The position numbers and the translations under genes are program-made. A stretch of DNA of 64,000 bases, taken from NCBI RefSeq assembly GCF_963665445.1, contig NZ_OY762276.1:1706001-1770000 (forward strand), written 5' to 3'. Shown piece after piece: positions 16,953 to 27,418 of the stretch (positions are counted from its first letter, which is position 1; each line of letters starts with the position of its first letter). Source of the DNA: an uncultured Desulfobulbus sp. GTDB lineage: Bacteria > Desulfobacterota > Desulfobulbia > Desulfobulbales > Desulfobulbaceae. The notes beneath the pieces were generated by a model that ran no database searches, was not told where the DNA came from, and saw only the letters and a program-made list of their open reading frames with translations.

Positions 16953-18185
16953 TTATTTGGGTAATTTTTTTAAAATTTTATCAGCCAAAGACGGGTAAAT
17001 TTCTCGCATGCAATCTGGACAAAGCCCATGGGTAAATTTAGCGTCTGTATGTTCCTGGATATACGTTTCAATCTGTTGCCAATACCCTGAATCTTTCCTG
17101 ATTTTTCTACACTTTGAGCAGATGGGTAAAAAACCTTGGAGTGTTTTTACTTCCTGAAGTGATTTATGTAACTCAGTTATAAGCTTGTTGCGCTCAGCCT
17201 CTATCTTTTTGCGAGTAACTATTTCATGTTGTAAACTTCTGTTCCAGAAAAAGAGTACACTCAACACAAAAATGATAAAGATTCCTATTGTAGATGCCCA
17301 TTTTATAATTATTTCAGGAGAAATACCGGGTTCGTATTTGAGCTTGATCCATCTCTGATTAATTAATTCCCTTTCTTCAACTGATATCGAATCCAATGTT
17401 TTCTGGATTATTTTTTGAAAAATTGGCCAATCATTACGAACGCCCATAGCCAATTCGATCTTTTCAAGTTCTGTAGGGGCTGCTATCTTCAAGTTAGTAA
17501 TGCGTAACTTTTGTATTAGATAACTAGCGACGCCCAAATCCATCAAACAAGCGTCTGCTTTTCCAAATGATACAGCCTTTATGTCTTCGGCAGCGTTCTC
17601 AGATTCTATGATTTTGAAATTGAAGTTAGAGTACTTCGTTTTAATCAGTGAATAAATAAACTGGTTTTTTACCAACGACACTTTCTTCCCATCCAGATCA
17701 CTCATATTGCCAATAAATGGTGCGTCTTCTCTCGTGATGATCACTGAAGGATAAGAAATATAGGAGCGAGTGAAAGATAAAAATTCTAAGCGATCAGGAG
17801 TTTGGGCGAGACATGGAAAGAGATCGATTTTCTTTTTCTCGCCTAATTTAAGAGCCTGATTAAAATTCAAACCATACACCACCTCCATTTTAACCTTCAA
17901 TCTGGCTTCTAAAATTTTCACATAATCAGAAACCACGCCTTTAAATGTATAGTTATTGTGGTCTTGCTCCACCCATTGGTAGGGAGGAAATGCAACACCA
18001 ACGCCCAGGCGAATTGTTGGATGCTTCGCCAGCCAATCACGCTCCACTTGATTCAAAATTTCCTGAGAGGGGGGAGTGGCGGAGCATTCAGCGCATTGAA
18101 CCAATAAAGCAGCGACAAGAATGAAGACTCTCCAAGCAATCATCTTTCTTATGGTGTAGATGATATAGGTCTGATGCATGGCCAT
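16953..18185 (-). CDS. Membrane-anchored solute-binding (PBPb) receptor with C-terminal Cys-rich QGFLPICSKC motif
   Basis: A 410-residue protein. After a signal sequence (about 15-35) comes a periplasmic amino-acid-type binding domain (SBP_bac_3, about 55-285, with GVAFPPYQW and RLEFLSFTRSY). A transmembrane segment (about 298-318) and a short coiled coil follow. The last 60 residues hold LQGFLPICSKCRKIRKDSGYW and GLCPDCMREIYP, a CxxC...CxxC module I recall at the ends of many deltaproteobacterial PAS and receiver proteins. No kinase, GGDEF or other output domain is present. The gene is visibly more AT-rich than its neighbours, suggesting acquisition by transfer. Single-gene unit; ligand unknown. 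Confidence 0.75.
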   Translation of the reverse strand: MAMHQTYIIYTIRKMIAWRVFILVAALLVQCAECSATPPSQEILNQVERDWLAKHPTIRLGVGVAFPPYQWVEQDHNNYTFKGVVSDYVKILEARLKVKMEVVYGLNFNQALKLGEKKKIDLFPCLAQTPDRLEFLSFTRSYISYPSVIITREDAPFIGNMSDLDGKKVSLVKNQFIYSLIKTKYSNFNFKIIESENAAEDIKAVSFGKADACLMDLGVASYLIQKLRITNLKIAAPTELEKIELAMGVRNDWPIFQKIIQKTLDSISVEERELINQRWIKLKYEPGISPEIIIKWASTIGIFIIFVLSVLFFWNRSLQHEIVTRKKIEAERNKLITELHKSLQEVKTLQGFLPICSKCRKIRKDSGYWQQIETYIQEHTDAKFTHGLCPDCMREIYPSLADKILKKLPK

Positions 18186-18700
18186 CCATTAAATATTGAC
18201 AATCTCGACAAATGTCACCAACTTTGGAATTATTCATTCTGAAATCAGTATGTTGCGCAGCTCGAAATGTCGTTCTCGAGGCTATTTACGAGAACGACAT
18301 TTCGAAACATCTCTAAAAGAGAGCCTTTCCAAGGCGTTCATTGCAACGTTTACCGAGCAAAGTATACAATGAACCGTTTTCAATGGGTAATATGAGATGG
18401 ATTTTTTGCCGTACCAGGCGACGAGAAACAACCCTTCCCTATGCTGATAGCTCCGGATGCATTGTCCAGCCACTGATATCATCACCAAACGTACTGTCGG
18501 AGTCAATAACCGGATCCCTTGCTCTTAAACCGACGTGCGTGTCCGCTATGGCGGTTCATTACCTGCTCGGCAAGCTGTTCATCCGTTAACCTTGCCATAT
18601 CGAAGGTGCGAGATCCTCATCAATTACCAATTTAACCCCGACTACGGTGAGCTTGAACCTCTCTGTCGGAGGGGGAACCTTAGCGTGTTTTTTCGCTCTT
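18186..18700. other. Gap of about 515 bases without a supported gene
   Basis: Apart from the repeat at 18.24-18.31 kb, I see no supported gene. Short open frames on both strands (for example 18341-18589) have no ribosome-binding site or recognisable domain. The stretch may be the remnant of a lost gene or element. Confidence 0.4.
18239..18305 (+). repeat. Copy B of the dispersed repeat (distal hairpin only)
   Basis: Contains a 17-bp perfect stem, 18262-18278 with 18289-18305, and a 10-base loop. The arms read TCGAAATGTCGTTCTCG and its complement. Upstream GAAATCAG matches the middle of the full unit; the other end of the unit is missing. Located downstream of the ClC gene and upstream of the PBPb receptor. 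Confidence 0.75.
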
Positions 18701-20497
18701 CTAATGGAGTTTGAGCCTCTCTTTGGGCGGCCGCACTTGTTTCTGCAAGGGAAAGAACCAGGAGGGGGAAGGGAGTATCTGATCCTTGAGCACCTGCTGG
18801 TCATAGGCGGCCACCAGATCGGATTTTTTCAGCACACCCACCACCCGACGCGGATGGGAATCCGAAACCACCGGGAGAAAGGAAAAATGGTGATGGGCAA
18901 AGAGATCAAAGGCTTTTTCCAGAGAGTCCCCTTCGAGCAGGGTGATCACCTTTGTCTGCATGAGCGCTGAGGCCGGAGAGGTCCAGGAGATGTTTTCCAG
19001 GGGACTTTGCCCCAAAAGGACTCGCAGATCACGCAGGGTCAGCACGCCGGTCAACTCCTTCTTGCCGTCCACCACGATAAAGTGGGGAAAACTGCTAGCC
19101 GCCATCTGTTCCGCCACCCGTCCCAGAGGCAGATCTTCCGCCACCGCCTCATATTCACTGCACATATAACCGGCAACCAGCATATTGCGAAGCCGGTTGA
19201 CATCGTGGCCGCGGACGATATTGATGCCGCGGCCCAGCAAATTGGTTTCATAGACGGAATACCCATGGACGAGCTGAACCACCAGGACACTGGGGATGCA
19301 GGCCACCATCAACGGAAGAATCACCTCGTAGTTGTTGGTCAGCTCAAAAATGGTGAGTATGGCGGTGATGGGGGCCAAGGTGGTGCCGCTGACCAGCGCC
19401 CCCATGCCAATCAGGCTGAAATGGGCGGTCAGTTCATGGGTGGCTGGCCACAGGGATTGGGCAATATTGCCAAAGACCGTTCCCACCATGGCGCCGATAA
19501 AGAGCGATGGGGCGAAGATGCCGCCGCTCATGCCGCTGCCCAGACAGACTCCGGTGCTGAGGATTTTAATGACAACCAGCGAGGCTGCCAGCGTCAGGGG
19601 AAGTTGGCCGGTCAGGGCCTGGTTGATGGTGGAATAACCAAGCCCCAGGGCCTGGGGCCAGAAGCAGCCGATCAACCCGACTGCCAGGCCCCCCAGGGCT
19701 GGTTGAAACCCCAGGGGAAGACCGGTTTTTTGCAGGATTCGGGGCAGGCCGAAAACCACGGCCATCAGCAGGAGGGCAAGCATGCCGCAACACAGTCCCA
19801 TGGTCAAATAGAGCAGCAGATCGGCAGGATGCTGTATGCTGAAGGCGGGAATATGAAACACAGCTGCTCCCTGCCAGCAGGCGCGGCTGACCAAGGTGCC
19901 GGTGACCGAGGCCAGCACGAGACTGCTCAGCGAGATCGCCTCGATTTCACAGAGCAGAATTTCCACCACAAAAAGCATGCCCGCCATAGGTGCCTGAAAG
20001 GTGGCGGCTATACCGGCAGCCGCGCCGCAGGCCACGGCCAGACGTCGTTTACTCCGGTCAAATTTGAGGATCTGGCAGAGACTGGAACCGATCGAGGCCC
20101 CTATCTGGACAATGGGACCTTCCCGGCCCACTGAAGCACCGGCTGCGATAAACAGGGCAGTGGCCCCGGTTTTAAAGAGCGTGACACGGTGGCGGATATG
20201 ACCGCCACGTAAAGCCAGTGCCTCCATGACCTCGGGTACCCCCGGACCACGGGTTTCCGGGGCAAAGAGGACAATGATCGGGCCGAGGAGCAACCCTATC
20301 AGGGCAGGGAGCAGGAGGTGCCACCACCAGGAGTGGGCGGGGGCAACCTGCAACCACTGAGGGAGGGCTGCAAAGAGGTCAGTGCAGCGGTGGATCAGCC
20401 AGCGGAAAAAGACCGCACCAAGCCCGGACAACGCACCGATGCATATGGCGATGAAAAGGGGGGCGAGGACAGAGCGGATTTGCTGTTTTCGTCGCAC
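18701..20497 (-). CDS. ClC-family chloride channel/antiporter with two CBS domains
   Basis: A 598-residue membrane protein. The ClC core covers about residues 1-420, with the gating-Glu motif GREGP (124-128) and GSGMSGGIFAPS. The selectivity motif reads GPGVP (84-88) where the classic chloride form is GSGIP. Two CBS domains follow (about 445-570), probably nucleotide-sensing. GTG 20497 is preferred because GGAGGG lies eight to nine bases upstream; an upstream in-frame ATG at 20593 has no clear site. Co-oriented with, and 141 bases after, the sigma-54 type regulator gene. Confidence 0.9.
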   Translation of the reverse strand: MRRKQQIRSVLAPLFIAICIGALSGLGAVFFRWLIHRCTDLFAALPQWLQVAPAHSWWWHLLLPALIGLLLGPIIVLFAPETRGPGVPEVMEALALRGGHIRHRVTLFKTGATALFIAAGASVGREGPIVQIGASIGSSLCQILKFDRSKRRLAVACGAAAGIAATFQAPMAGMLFVVEILLCEIEAISLSSLVLASVTGTLVSRACWQGAAVFHIPAFSIQHPADLLLYLTMGLCCGMLALLLMAVVFGLPRILQKTGLPLGFQPALGGLAVGLIGCFWPQALGLGYSTINQALTGQLPLTLAASLVVIKILSTGVCLGSGMSGGIFAPSLFIGAMVGTVFGNIAQSLWPATHELTAHFSLIGMGALVSGTTLAPITAILTIFELTNNYEVILPLMVACIPSVLVVQLVHGYSVYETNLLGRGINIVRGHDVNRLRNMLVAGYMCSEYEAVAEDLPLGRVAEQMAASSFPHFIVVDGKKELTGVLTLRDLRVLLGQSPLENISWTSPASALMQTKVITLLEGDSLEKAFDLFAHHHFSFLPVVSDSHPRRVVGVLKKSDLVAAYDQQVLKDQILPSPSWFFPLQKQVRPPKERLKLH

Positions 20498-20638
20498 GCG
20501 ACTGTACCCTCCTTTTGCAGGTTGTTTCGGGTCAGATGCTGCTGAGTGAAAAATTCCCGGACGATGAGTCAGGATTTGCCCGTAAGGCTGCACCGCTCTT
20601 ACAAAATCAAAGGCGAATGCAACCCAATCGGGGCATCT

Positions 20639-22027
<1,389 letters not shown>

Positions 22028-22050
22028 GGCGTTTGATCCAGAGAAAAGGG

Positions 22051-22902
22051 TTACCGGTTTTTTGTAGCGAGCCGGTTGTAAAGGTCGTCCAGGATGGAAC
22101 AGGGCGGGCAGAAATCATGGCAGGTGCCGGCCAGGCGATGGGTCGGCCTGGTCTGGCCGTGAAAGTCGCTGCCGCCGGTGACCAGCAGTTTGTGTTCAGT
22201 TGCAATGGCCCGCAGCTTTTTCTTCATTTTACGGGTATGCGTGGGATAGTACAACTCCAGTCCATCCAATCCGCGTAAAACCAGCTCACGAATGATGGCC
22301 GGCTGCAGTTTCATCTGCGGATCCAGTTGGCCGGGATGGGCGATCACGGCCACACCGCCGCAGCGATGGATCATGGCCATGGCCTCGATGGCCGAATAGG
22401 AAAACCGTTTTTCCCAGGCGGGTTTATTGCGGCCGAGGAATTCGCGAAAAGCGGCCTCAAAGCTCTCTACCACCCCGTGTTCAACCAAATAGCGGGCGAT
22501 GTGGGGTCGTCCTGTCTGGCCGCAGCAGGAGATACGTTCCACCTCTTCAGCTGAAATATCGATTCCCAGGTTGCGCAGTTTTTCCAGTATGGCGGCATTG
22601 CGGCGCTCGCGTCCCTCCTGCAGCGGTTTAAGCCAGGCCAACAGCTCTGGATTGGTCGGATCTATGCCGTAACCGAGCATATGCAAGGTATGTTGGCGCA
22701 GGGTGGTTGATATTTCCACCCCGGCTATCACCGGAATACCCACTTCTTGCCCCAGCCGCATCAACTCGACCACGCCCTCGACGGTATCGTGATCGGTCAG
22801 CGCCAACCCTTGCAGGCCGTTTTGCTGCGCAAGTGCGATCAATTCCGCTGGACTTGCACTGCCATCGGAATAAATGGAATGAGTATGCAGGTCAATACAC
22901 AT
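22051..22902 (-). CDS. PHP-domain phosphoesterase (RNase AM/YciV-like)
   Basis: A 283-residue PHP protein. Metal-binding motifs are DLHTHSIYSDGS at the start, LTDHDT near residue 40, and GGSDFHG near the end. The layout fits the YciV/TrpH group of 3',5'-nucleoside bisphosphate phosphatases and 5'-3' exonucleases. ATG 22902 is chosen because it gives the usual family N-terminus; an upstream ATG at 23040 would add 46 unmatched residues. The ribosome-binding site is weak. Confidence 0.82.
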   Translation of the reverse strand: MCIDLHTHSIYSDGSASPAELIALAQQNGLQGLALTDHDTVEGVVELMRLGQEVGIPVIAGVEISTTLRQHTLHMLGYGIDPTNPELLAWLKPLQEGRERRNAAILEKLRNLGIDISAEEVERISCCGQTGRPHIARYLVEHGVVESFEAAFREFLGRNKPAWEKRFSYSAIEAMAMIHRCGGVAVIAHPGQLDPQMKLQPAIIRELVLRGLDGLELYYPTHTRKMKKKLRAIATEHKLLVTGGSDFHGQTRPTHRLAGTCHDFCPPCSILDDLYNRLATKNR

Positions 22903-23277
22903 CGATTCAGGGTGATGGCTAGGGCCCAACCGCATCCCGAGAGGTGGTAAGGCGAACAAGAGGCGTCCCATCTCGGAAGGACGATTGGATGGTTGTTGAG
23001 GTGAACGACACAAAAAACGAGTCAGGCCGGATGCACCCAAGGAGGGAACATTTGTTCCCGGTGTTAGTGAGCAATGTACTCACGGCCTTGCTATTGCGCA
23101 ATAACCAAATGAAATTGCCGGGAAAACTATGCTTGTCATTTTTGATAGCCGTTCTTATGGTTGCTTGAAATTGACTTCTGTAGTCGTTTTCCCAAGAGAG
23201 CCGATCAAAATATCTTCCCGTGTCTTTGTCTGTACGTATCTCTACGGCACGGCTTTTTGCTTTTATTGGAGGATGCA
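22903..23277. other. Divergent 375-base intergenic region with three palindromes
   Basis: No gene is supported here. The region separates the PHP gene from the AAA+ gene and contains three inverted repeats within 60 bases (listed next), so it is probably a regulatory region for one or both genes. Confidence 0.45.
23044..23103. promoter_or_regulatory. Cluster of three operator-like palindromes
   Basis: GGGAACATTTGTTCCC (23044-23059) has 7-bp arms and contains GAAC-N4-GTTC, the core of Gram-positive LexA (DinR) boxes. GTGAG-N7-CTCAC lies at 23067-23083. TATTGCGCAATA (23092-23103) is a perfect 12-base palindrome. The binding proteins are unknown; the LexA resemblance may be chance. Confidence 0.4.
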
Positions 23278-24090
23278 ATGTCAGGACAACAGCTGCGCAT
23301 TGACGAATACCGTATTGAAGAAGAACCGTACTACCTGGCCACCGGAGATGAACTTGCCGTTGCCGAGGCCGCCTATGCAGACGGCTCGCCGCTCCTGCTC
23401 AAGGGCCCGACCGGCTGCGGCAAGACCCGGTTCATGCAGTACCTGGCCTGGCGACTGAAGCGCCCCCTGGTGACCGTATCCTGTCATGATGATCTCTCCA
23501 CCTCGGATTTAGTCGGCCGTTACCTCATTCGTTCCGGCGAGGCGGTCTGGAACGATGGCCCCCTGACCATGGCGGTGCGCGCCGGTGCGATCTGCTATCT
23601 TGACGAGGTGGTCGAGGCGCGCAAGGATACCACGGTCGTTATTCATCCCCTTGCCGATGACCGCCGTCAGCTGCCCATTGAAAAGCGGGGCGAGTTGCTC
23701 ACCGCCCCGGATGAGTTCATGCTGGCGGTCTCCTACAATCCCGGGTACCAGAGCGTGCTCAAGGATCTGAAAGCCTCGACCCGGCAGCGTTTTGTGGCCC
23801 TGAGTTTTGATTATCCGGAGGCAGAAAATGAGGCGGAGATTGTCTGCAGGGAAGGGGGGGTCGAAGGGGAGTTGGCCAAGTCGCTGGTGAAACTGGCAGG
23901 CATGACCCGTGGACTCAAAGACTCCGGCCTGCCGGAAGGTGCCTCTACCCGGCTGCTGATTCAAGCAGGAAAGTTGATCGGCCGTGGTATTCCAATCACA
24001 ACCGCCTGTCGCGCCGCAGTCAGCCAAGCCTTGACCGATGACCGCGAGTTACTCGCCGCCATGGATGAAATGATCAGTTCGCTCTTCTAA
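23278..24090 (+). CDS. MoxR-type AAA+ ATPase of the CbbQ/NirQ/NorQ family
   Basis: A 270-residue AAA+ ATPase with Walker A GPTGCGKT (43-50), Walker B CYLDEVVEA (about 105-113) and the C-terminal region typical of CbbQ/NorQ. With a partner VWA protein, these ATPases remodel or insert metal into target enzymes such as nitric oxide reductase or RuBisCO. The ATG at 23278 follows GGAGG by six bases; an upstream frame extension has no such site. It forms an operon with the VWA gene 15 bases downstream. No nitric oxide reductase or RuBisCO gene is nearby. Confidence 0.88.
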   Translation: MSGQQLRIDEYRIEEEPYYLATGDELAVAEAAYADGSPLLLKGPTGCGKTRFMQYLAWRLKRPLVTVSCHDDLSTSDLVGRYLIRSGEAVWNDGPLTMAVRAGAICYLDEVVEARKDTTVVIHPLADDRRQLPIEKRGELLTAPDEFMLAVSYNPGYQSVLKDLKASTRQRFVALSFDYPEAENEAEIVCREGGVEGELAKSLVKLAGMTRGLKDSGLPEGASTRLLIQAGKLIGRGIPITTACRAAVSQALTDDRELLAAMDEMISSLF

Positions 24091-24105
24091 TGGGGAAAAG
24101 GGGTT

Positions 24106-26337
24106 ATGGATCTGGAATCCCTCAAGGAACGGTTTTATGAGATGGTTGCTCCCGCCATTCCCAACGAGTGGGATGTGGAGGACGCCCTCGGTCCGCTGGC
24201 GGAAGATGAAGCCAAATATGTAGAGGATATTTTTTCCCAAATTCCTGCAATCTGGCCGGTTTCTCACTCGCTCTGCTTTGCCTATCTCAATGCTGCAGGC
24301 CCGGCTCTGTGCTGCCTGGCTCCGGATGAACTCTCTCTTTGGGTCCATACCCTGCTTGATCGTTACGAAACCGGTGGCCTACGGGCAGCGCAGCTGTTCA
24401 TGGAGAATGTGGAGCAGCAGTTTGCCTGTCAACGTCGTGGCCAGGGCGGTCTGCGCCTGATCGATGTGCGCGGACGTCTGCAGCCCTATGTCAACGGGCT
24501 GGCCGGGCATGAGTTGCCGCTCATCACCGCCGATATGCCTTCAACCGACGGTGAATCAATTTTCCTCCCCGGTGAAATTGGCTTTTTTCCTGAACAGAAT
24601 GAAAATTTTCTCCTTTACAAATTGATGGCCAGTTTTCAGTGGGCCTGTCTCCAGGCGGGTACCTTTTCCGCCCCCGGACATTTGCCTCAACGGAAAAAGG
24701 GAGCCCATCCCCTGGACTGTTTTTTTTCGGAATTTCTTCAGCCTGCCAACGCCCGCTGTCTCTTTCATTATTTTGAAACAGCACGAATTCTTGGCTATCT
24801 GAAGCTTGAATTGCCAGGGTTGATGCGCCAGGCGAGACCGCTGTTCGACCGGATTGTGGTGGGCGAAAATGAGTCTACCCTCCTGAGCCGGTTGCAACAG
24901 GGGTTGTTGCACGACAGCTGGTCGGAGCCAGGCATGCACAGAGTGGATGACGAAGCGCGCCTTCTGCTCGCGTCGCTGAGCCTTAAGGATCTCCATGGCA
25001 ACGCATCCAGCCTGGAGGCGGTGCGGGAGTTGATGCCGCTCATTGATCCGGAAGAGCATCTGGAATCGACCTCCCCCTTGGTTTTTCAGGGCAAGCTGCG
25101 TCTTCAAGAGATGCGCAACCTTGGCTTGCGTGCCAAGATGGATAAGGAATTGCGCATGATGCAATCGGTGCATCTGCCGCCGGTACTTAATGAGCAGCAA
25201 GGACAGGAACGGGGGAACAGTGGCCAGCAGCAGGGCCAGGATGCGGCCATGATCATTGACATGGAAACCGCCCTTGAGCAACTGCCACCCTTCATGCACT
25301 CGCAGATGAATATCGAATCCGCCCTGCCGGATGAGAGCGGTGCGGAGTCCAGGGATCCAGGGCAGAGCAAGACCGCGGATAATTCGGTCAGCGCCACCGA
25401 GGGACAAGGTGGGCAGATCTTTGCCGCAAAGGCGCAGGGCAATGCGGCAGCCGGCAATGGGCATATGGAGCCCATTGTCTATGATGAGTGGGATTTTCGT
25501 CGCAAGGGATTTCGCAAAAACTGGTGCGTGGTGACCGAGAAGGAGATCCAGCCAGTGCAGAATTCCTTCATGGAAAAGACGTTGAAGCAGTACCGGGGAC
25601 AGATACGCCGCCTGCGTCATCAGTTTGAACGGTTGCAGACCAGTGAACGTTTCGTGCGTCGTCAGCGCGAGGGCAGCGACATCGATCTTGATGCGGTGAT
25701 TGAATCCATGGCGGACATGCAGGCCGGCCGGCACCCTTCGGATCGGCTGTTCATTCGCCTCGCGCGCGAGCACCGTGATATTGCAGTGTGTTTTCTGGTG
25801 GATATGTCCAACTCCACCGCGGGCTGGGTAGGACAGTCGATCAAAGAGGCCCTGGTCCTGATCTGCGAGGCCATGGAGGTGTTGAACGACCGTTACGCCA
25901 TCTACGGTTTTTCCGGCATGCGCCGTCTGCGGTGCGAGGTCTTTCCGGTCAAGCGCATGGATGAGCGGTATTCACAGACCGTCCGCGACCGTCTTTCAGC
26001 TATCGGCCCCCGTGAGTACACCCGCATGGCCCCGGCAATTCGCCATATGACCTCGCTCTTTGCCCAGGTCGAGGCCAAGGTGCGGTTGTTGATCGTCCTT
26101 TCCGATGGCAAACCTGAAGATTACGACGATTACAAGGGTGATTACGCCATTGAGGATACCCGCCATGCCCTTTTGGAGGCCAAAGCCAAGGGGATTCACC
26201 CCTTTTGTATCACCATTGATCGCCAGGCACACGAGTACATGGATCATATGTACGGTGAGGTCAACTATATTTTTATCGATAAAATCAAGCAACTGCCGGC
26301 TCGAATGTCGGAGATCTATCGTAGCCTGACCAGTTGA
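24106..26337 (+). CDS. NorD/CbbO-like von Willebrand factor A protein
   Basis: A 743-residue partner of the AAA+ ATPase. The first 500 residues are helical and family-specific, with a Gln/Gly-rich stretch at about 360-450. The C-terminal VWA domain (about 560-743) has an intact metal-ion-dependent adhesion site: DMSNST, a Thr in EYTRMAP and SDGKPEDYDDYK. Proteins of this kind dock the AAA+ motor on its client enzyme. AAGGGG precedes the ATG closely. The client is unknown. Confidence 0.88.
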   Translation: MDLESLKERFYEMVAPAIPNEWDVEDALGPLAEDEAKYVEDIFSQIPAIWPVSHSLCFAYLNAAGPALCCLAPDELSLWVHTLLDRYETGGLRAAQLFMENVEQQFACQRRGQGGLRLIDVRGRLQPYVNGLAGHELPLITADMPSTDGESIFLPGEIGFFPEQNENFLLYKLMASFQWACLQAGTFSAPGHLPQRKKGAHPLDCFFSEFLQPANARCLFHYFETARILGYLKLELPGLMRQARPLFDRIVVGENESTLLSRLQQGLLHDSWSEPGMHRVDDEARLLLASLSLKDLHGNASSLEAVRELMPLIDPEEHLESTSPLVFQGKLRLQEMRNLGLRAKMDKELRMMQSVHLPPVLNEQQGQERGNSGQQQGQDAAMIIDMETALEQLPPFMHSQMNIESALPDESGAESRDPGQSKTADNSVSATEGQGGQIFAAKAQGNAAAGNGHMEPIVYDEWDFRRKGFRKNWCVVTEKEIQPVQNSFMEKTLKQYRGQIRRLRHQFERLQTSERFVRRQREGSDIDLDAVIESMADMQAGRHPSDRLFIRLAREHRDIAVCFLVDMSNSTAGWVGQSIKEALVLICEAMEVLNDRYAIYGFSGMRRLRCEVFPVKRMDERYSQTVRDRLSAIGPREYTRMAPAIRHMTSLFAQVEAKVRLLIVLSDGKPEDYDDYKGDYAIEDTRHALLEAKAKGIHPFCITIDRQAHEYMDHMYGEVNYIFIDKIKQLPARMSEIYRSLTS

Positions 26338-26375
26338 TGAGAACAGTTCCGTCTTTCTTTAAGCTGGTTCTCCCC

Positions 26376-27089
26376 TCAGCCTCCAGCAAAACTCGACCGG
26401 CCGGCCTCGTGGAGGAACCGTTGGTAGAGTTTTTCTCGAAATTCGTCACTCACGTCCAAAAATTTAGCTGCAAAGCCGGTATCGCTGCATCTCACGACCC
26501 TGGCCTTCATCTGTACATGCCCAATGAGCGGCGGATGCGGGGGGAAGGCGATGAACCCCTCAAAGTCCATCTGTTCGGGCAGGATCAGGGTCGCCTTGGT
26601 CACCGCACAGCCGCTGGTCGAAATATCGTTGATGTCTGCTTCGCCACTGCCAACGGCAGAATCGTAGACCAATTTCAAGTGGCGAAGCTTGAGGCGGATC
26701 CCTGCCCTCGGTCTGATTTCTTCAAGCCGTTGTTCCGCCTCCTGGGAAGAGTGGACGTACAAGGGCTGGTAGCAGCTGATCTGGTCGGTAAAACTATGAA
26801 TCTGTTTGTAGCTGACAGCATGCTCCTCGACAATTCGCACTATCTGACCGGCATTGTGGCTGAGGAGAAAATCGATGATTTTTTTATACGTCGGCAGGCT
26901 GGTGATATAGATGAGTTGACAGCGGGATAAATCGTTGATCACCTCGAATCCGGGGTTGAGTTCGGCGATGCAAAACCGGATATCGGTATAGAGTTGTTCA
27001 AGGGAATGCAGGTCCACCTTGCCGGCTATGGTGATATGAAGCCTGTTTTGTTTACGGTCTGCGCGCACCTTGACGAGTGTGTCGGCCAT
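26376..27089 (-). CDS. PilZ-domain protein with N-terminal STAS/SpoIIAA-like region
   Basis: A 237-residue cytoplasmic protein. Residues 1-115 look like a SpoIIAA/STAS-type fold (ITIAGKVDLHSLEQLYTDI and DLSRCQLIYITSLPT). Residues about 130-225 form a PilZ domain with an Arg-rich RAGIRLKLR segment and the DISTSGCAV motif, which bind cyclic di-GMP in this family. ATG 27089 is chosen over an upstream TTG. It faces the NorD-like gene. A cyclic di-GMP effector role is likely, output unknown. A candidate source in the window is the diguanylate cyclase at 49.8 kb, though this is not specific. Confidence 0.72.
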   Translation of the reverse strand: MADTLVKVRADRKQNRLHITIAGKVDLHSLEQLYTDIRFCIAELNPGFEVINDLSRCQLIYITSLPTYKKIIDFLLSHNAGQIVRIVEEHAVSYKQIHSFTDQISCYQPLYVHSSQEAEQRLEEIRPRAGIRLKLRHLKLVYDSAVGSGEADINDISTSGCAVTKATLILPEQMDFEGFIAFPPHPPLIGHVQMKARVVRCSDTGFAAKFLDVSDEFREKLYQRFLHEAGRSSFAGG

Positions 27090-27418
27090 GGAAGCATCAT
27101 CGGGTTGAAATAAGGGGCCCTGCAAGACCAGGGAGCTAATTTACGCTGCAGAGCAGTATATCGCAATTACAATGAAGGGTGAATGGATTTGTCTTGGGTC
27201 TTCCCCGCAAACCTTGCTGGAAAACTGAATTTCGAAAAACAGGAAAAAAACGTGTAACCGTTGGTAATAAAGGCATTACGGCAAGACGTGAATTTAGGAC
27301 GGGGATTCAGCCGTTTATGCAGTGCTATTTTGTAGATTTTTCGATTTATTGCTGATAGCGTAAGAAATTGGAGGAGCTCCGAATTGTCAGTTCTTTTAAA
27401 ATACTGAGGAGGTTTTTT
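27090..27418. other. AT-rich gap of 329 bases
   Basis: No gene seen. It separates the divergent PilZ and hypothetical genes and probably carries both promoters; no clear consensus box was found. Confidence 0.4.

Noticed and set aside
18341..18589. Short frame in the 18.2-18.7 kb gap as a gene or transposase remnant
   Set aside because: No motif could be matched with confidence; it is reported only as part of an unassigned gap.
19007..20134. A 375-codon plus-strand frame opposite the ClC gene
   Set aside because: Low-complexity Gly/Gln/Asp-rich shadow of a clearly coding ClC gene.
23247..23270. GGCACGGCTTTTTGCT as a sigma-54 promoter before the AAA+ gene
   Set aside because: The GG and GC elements are 11 bases apart rather than the strictly required 10.
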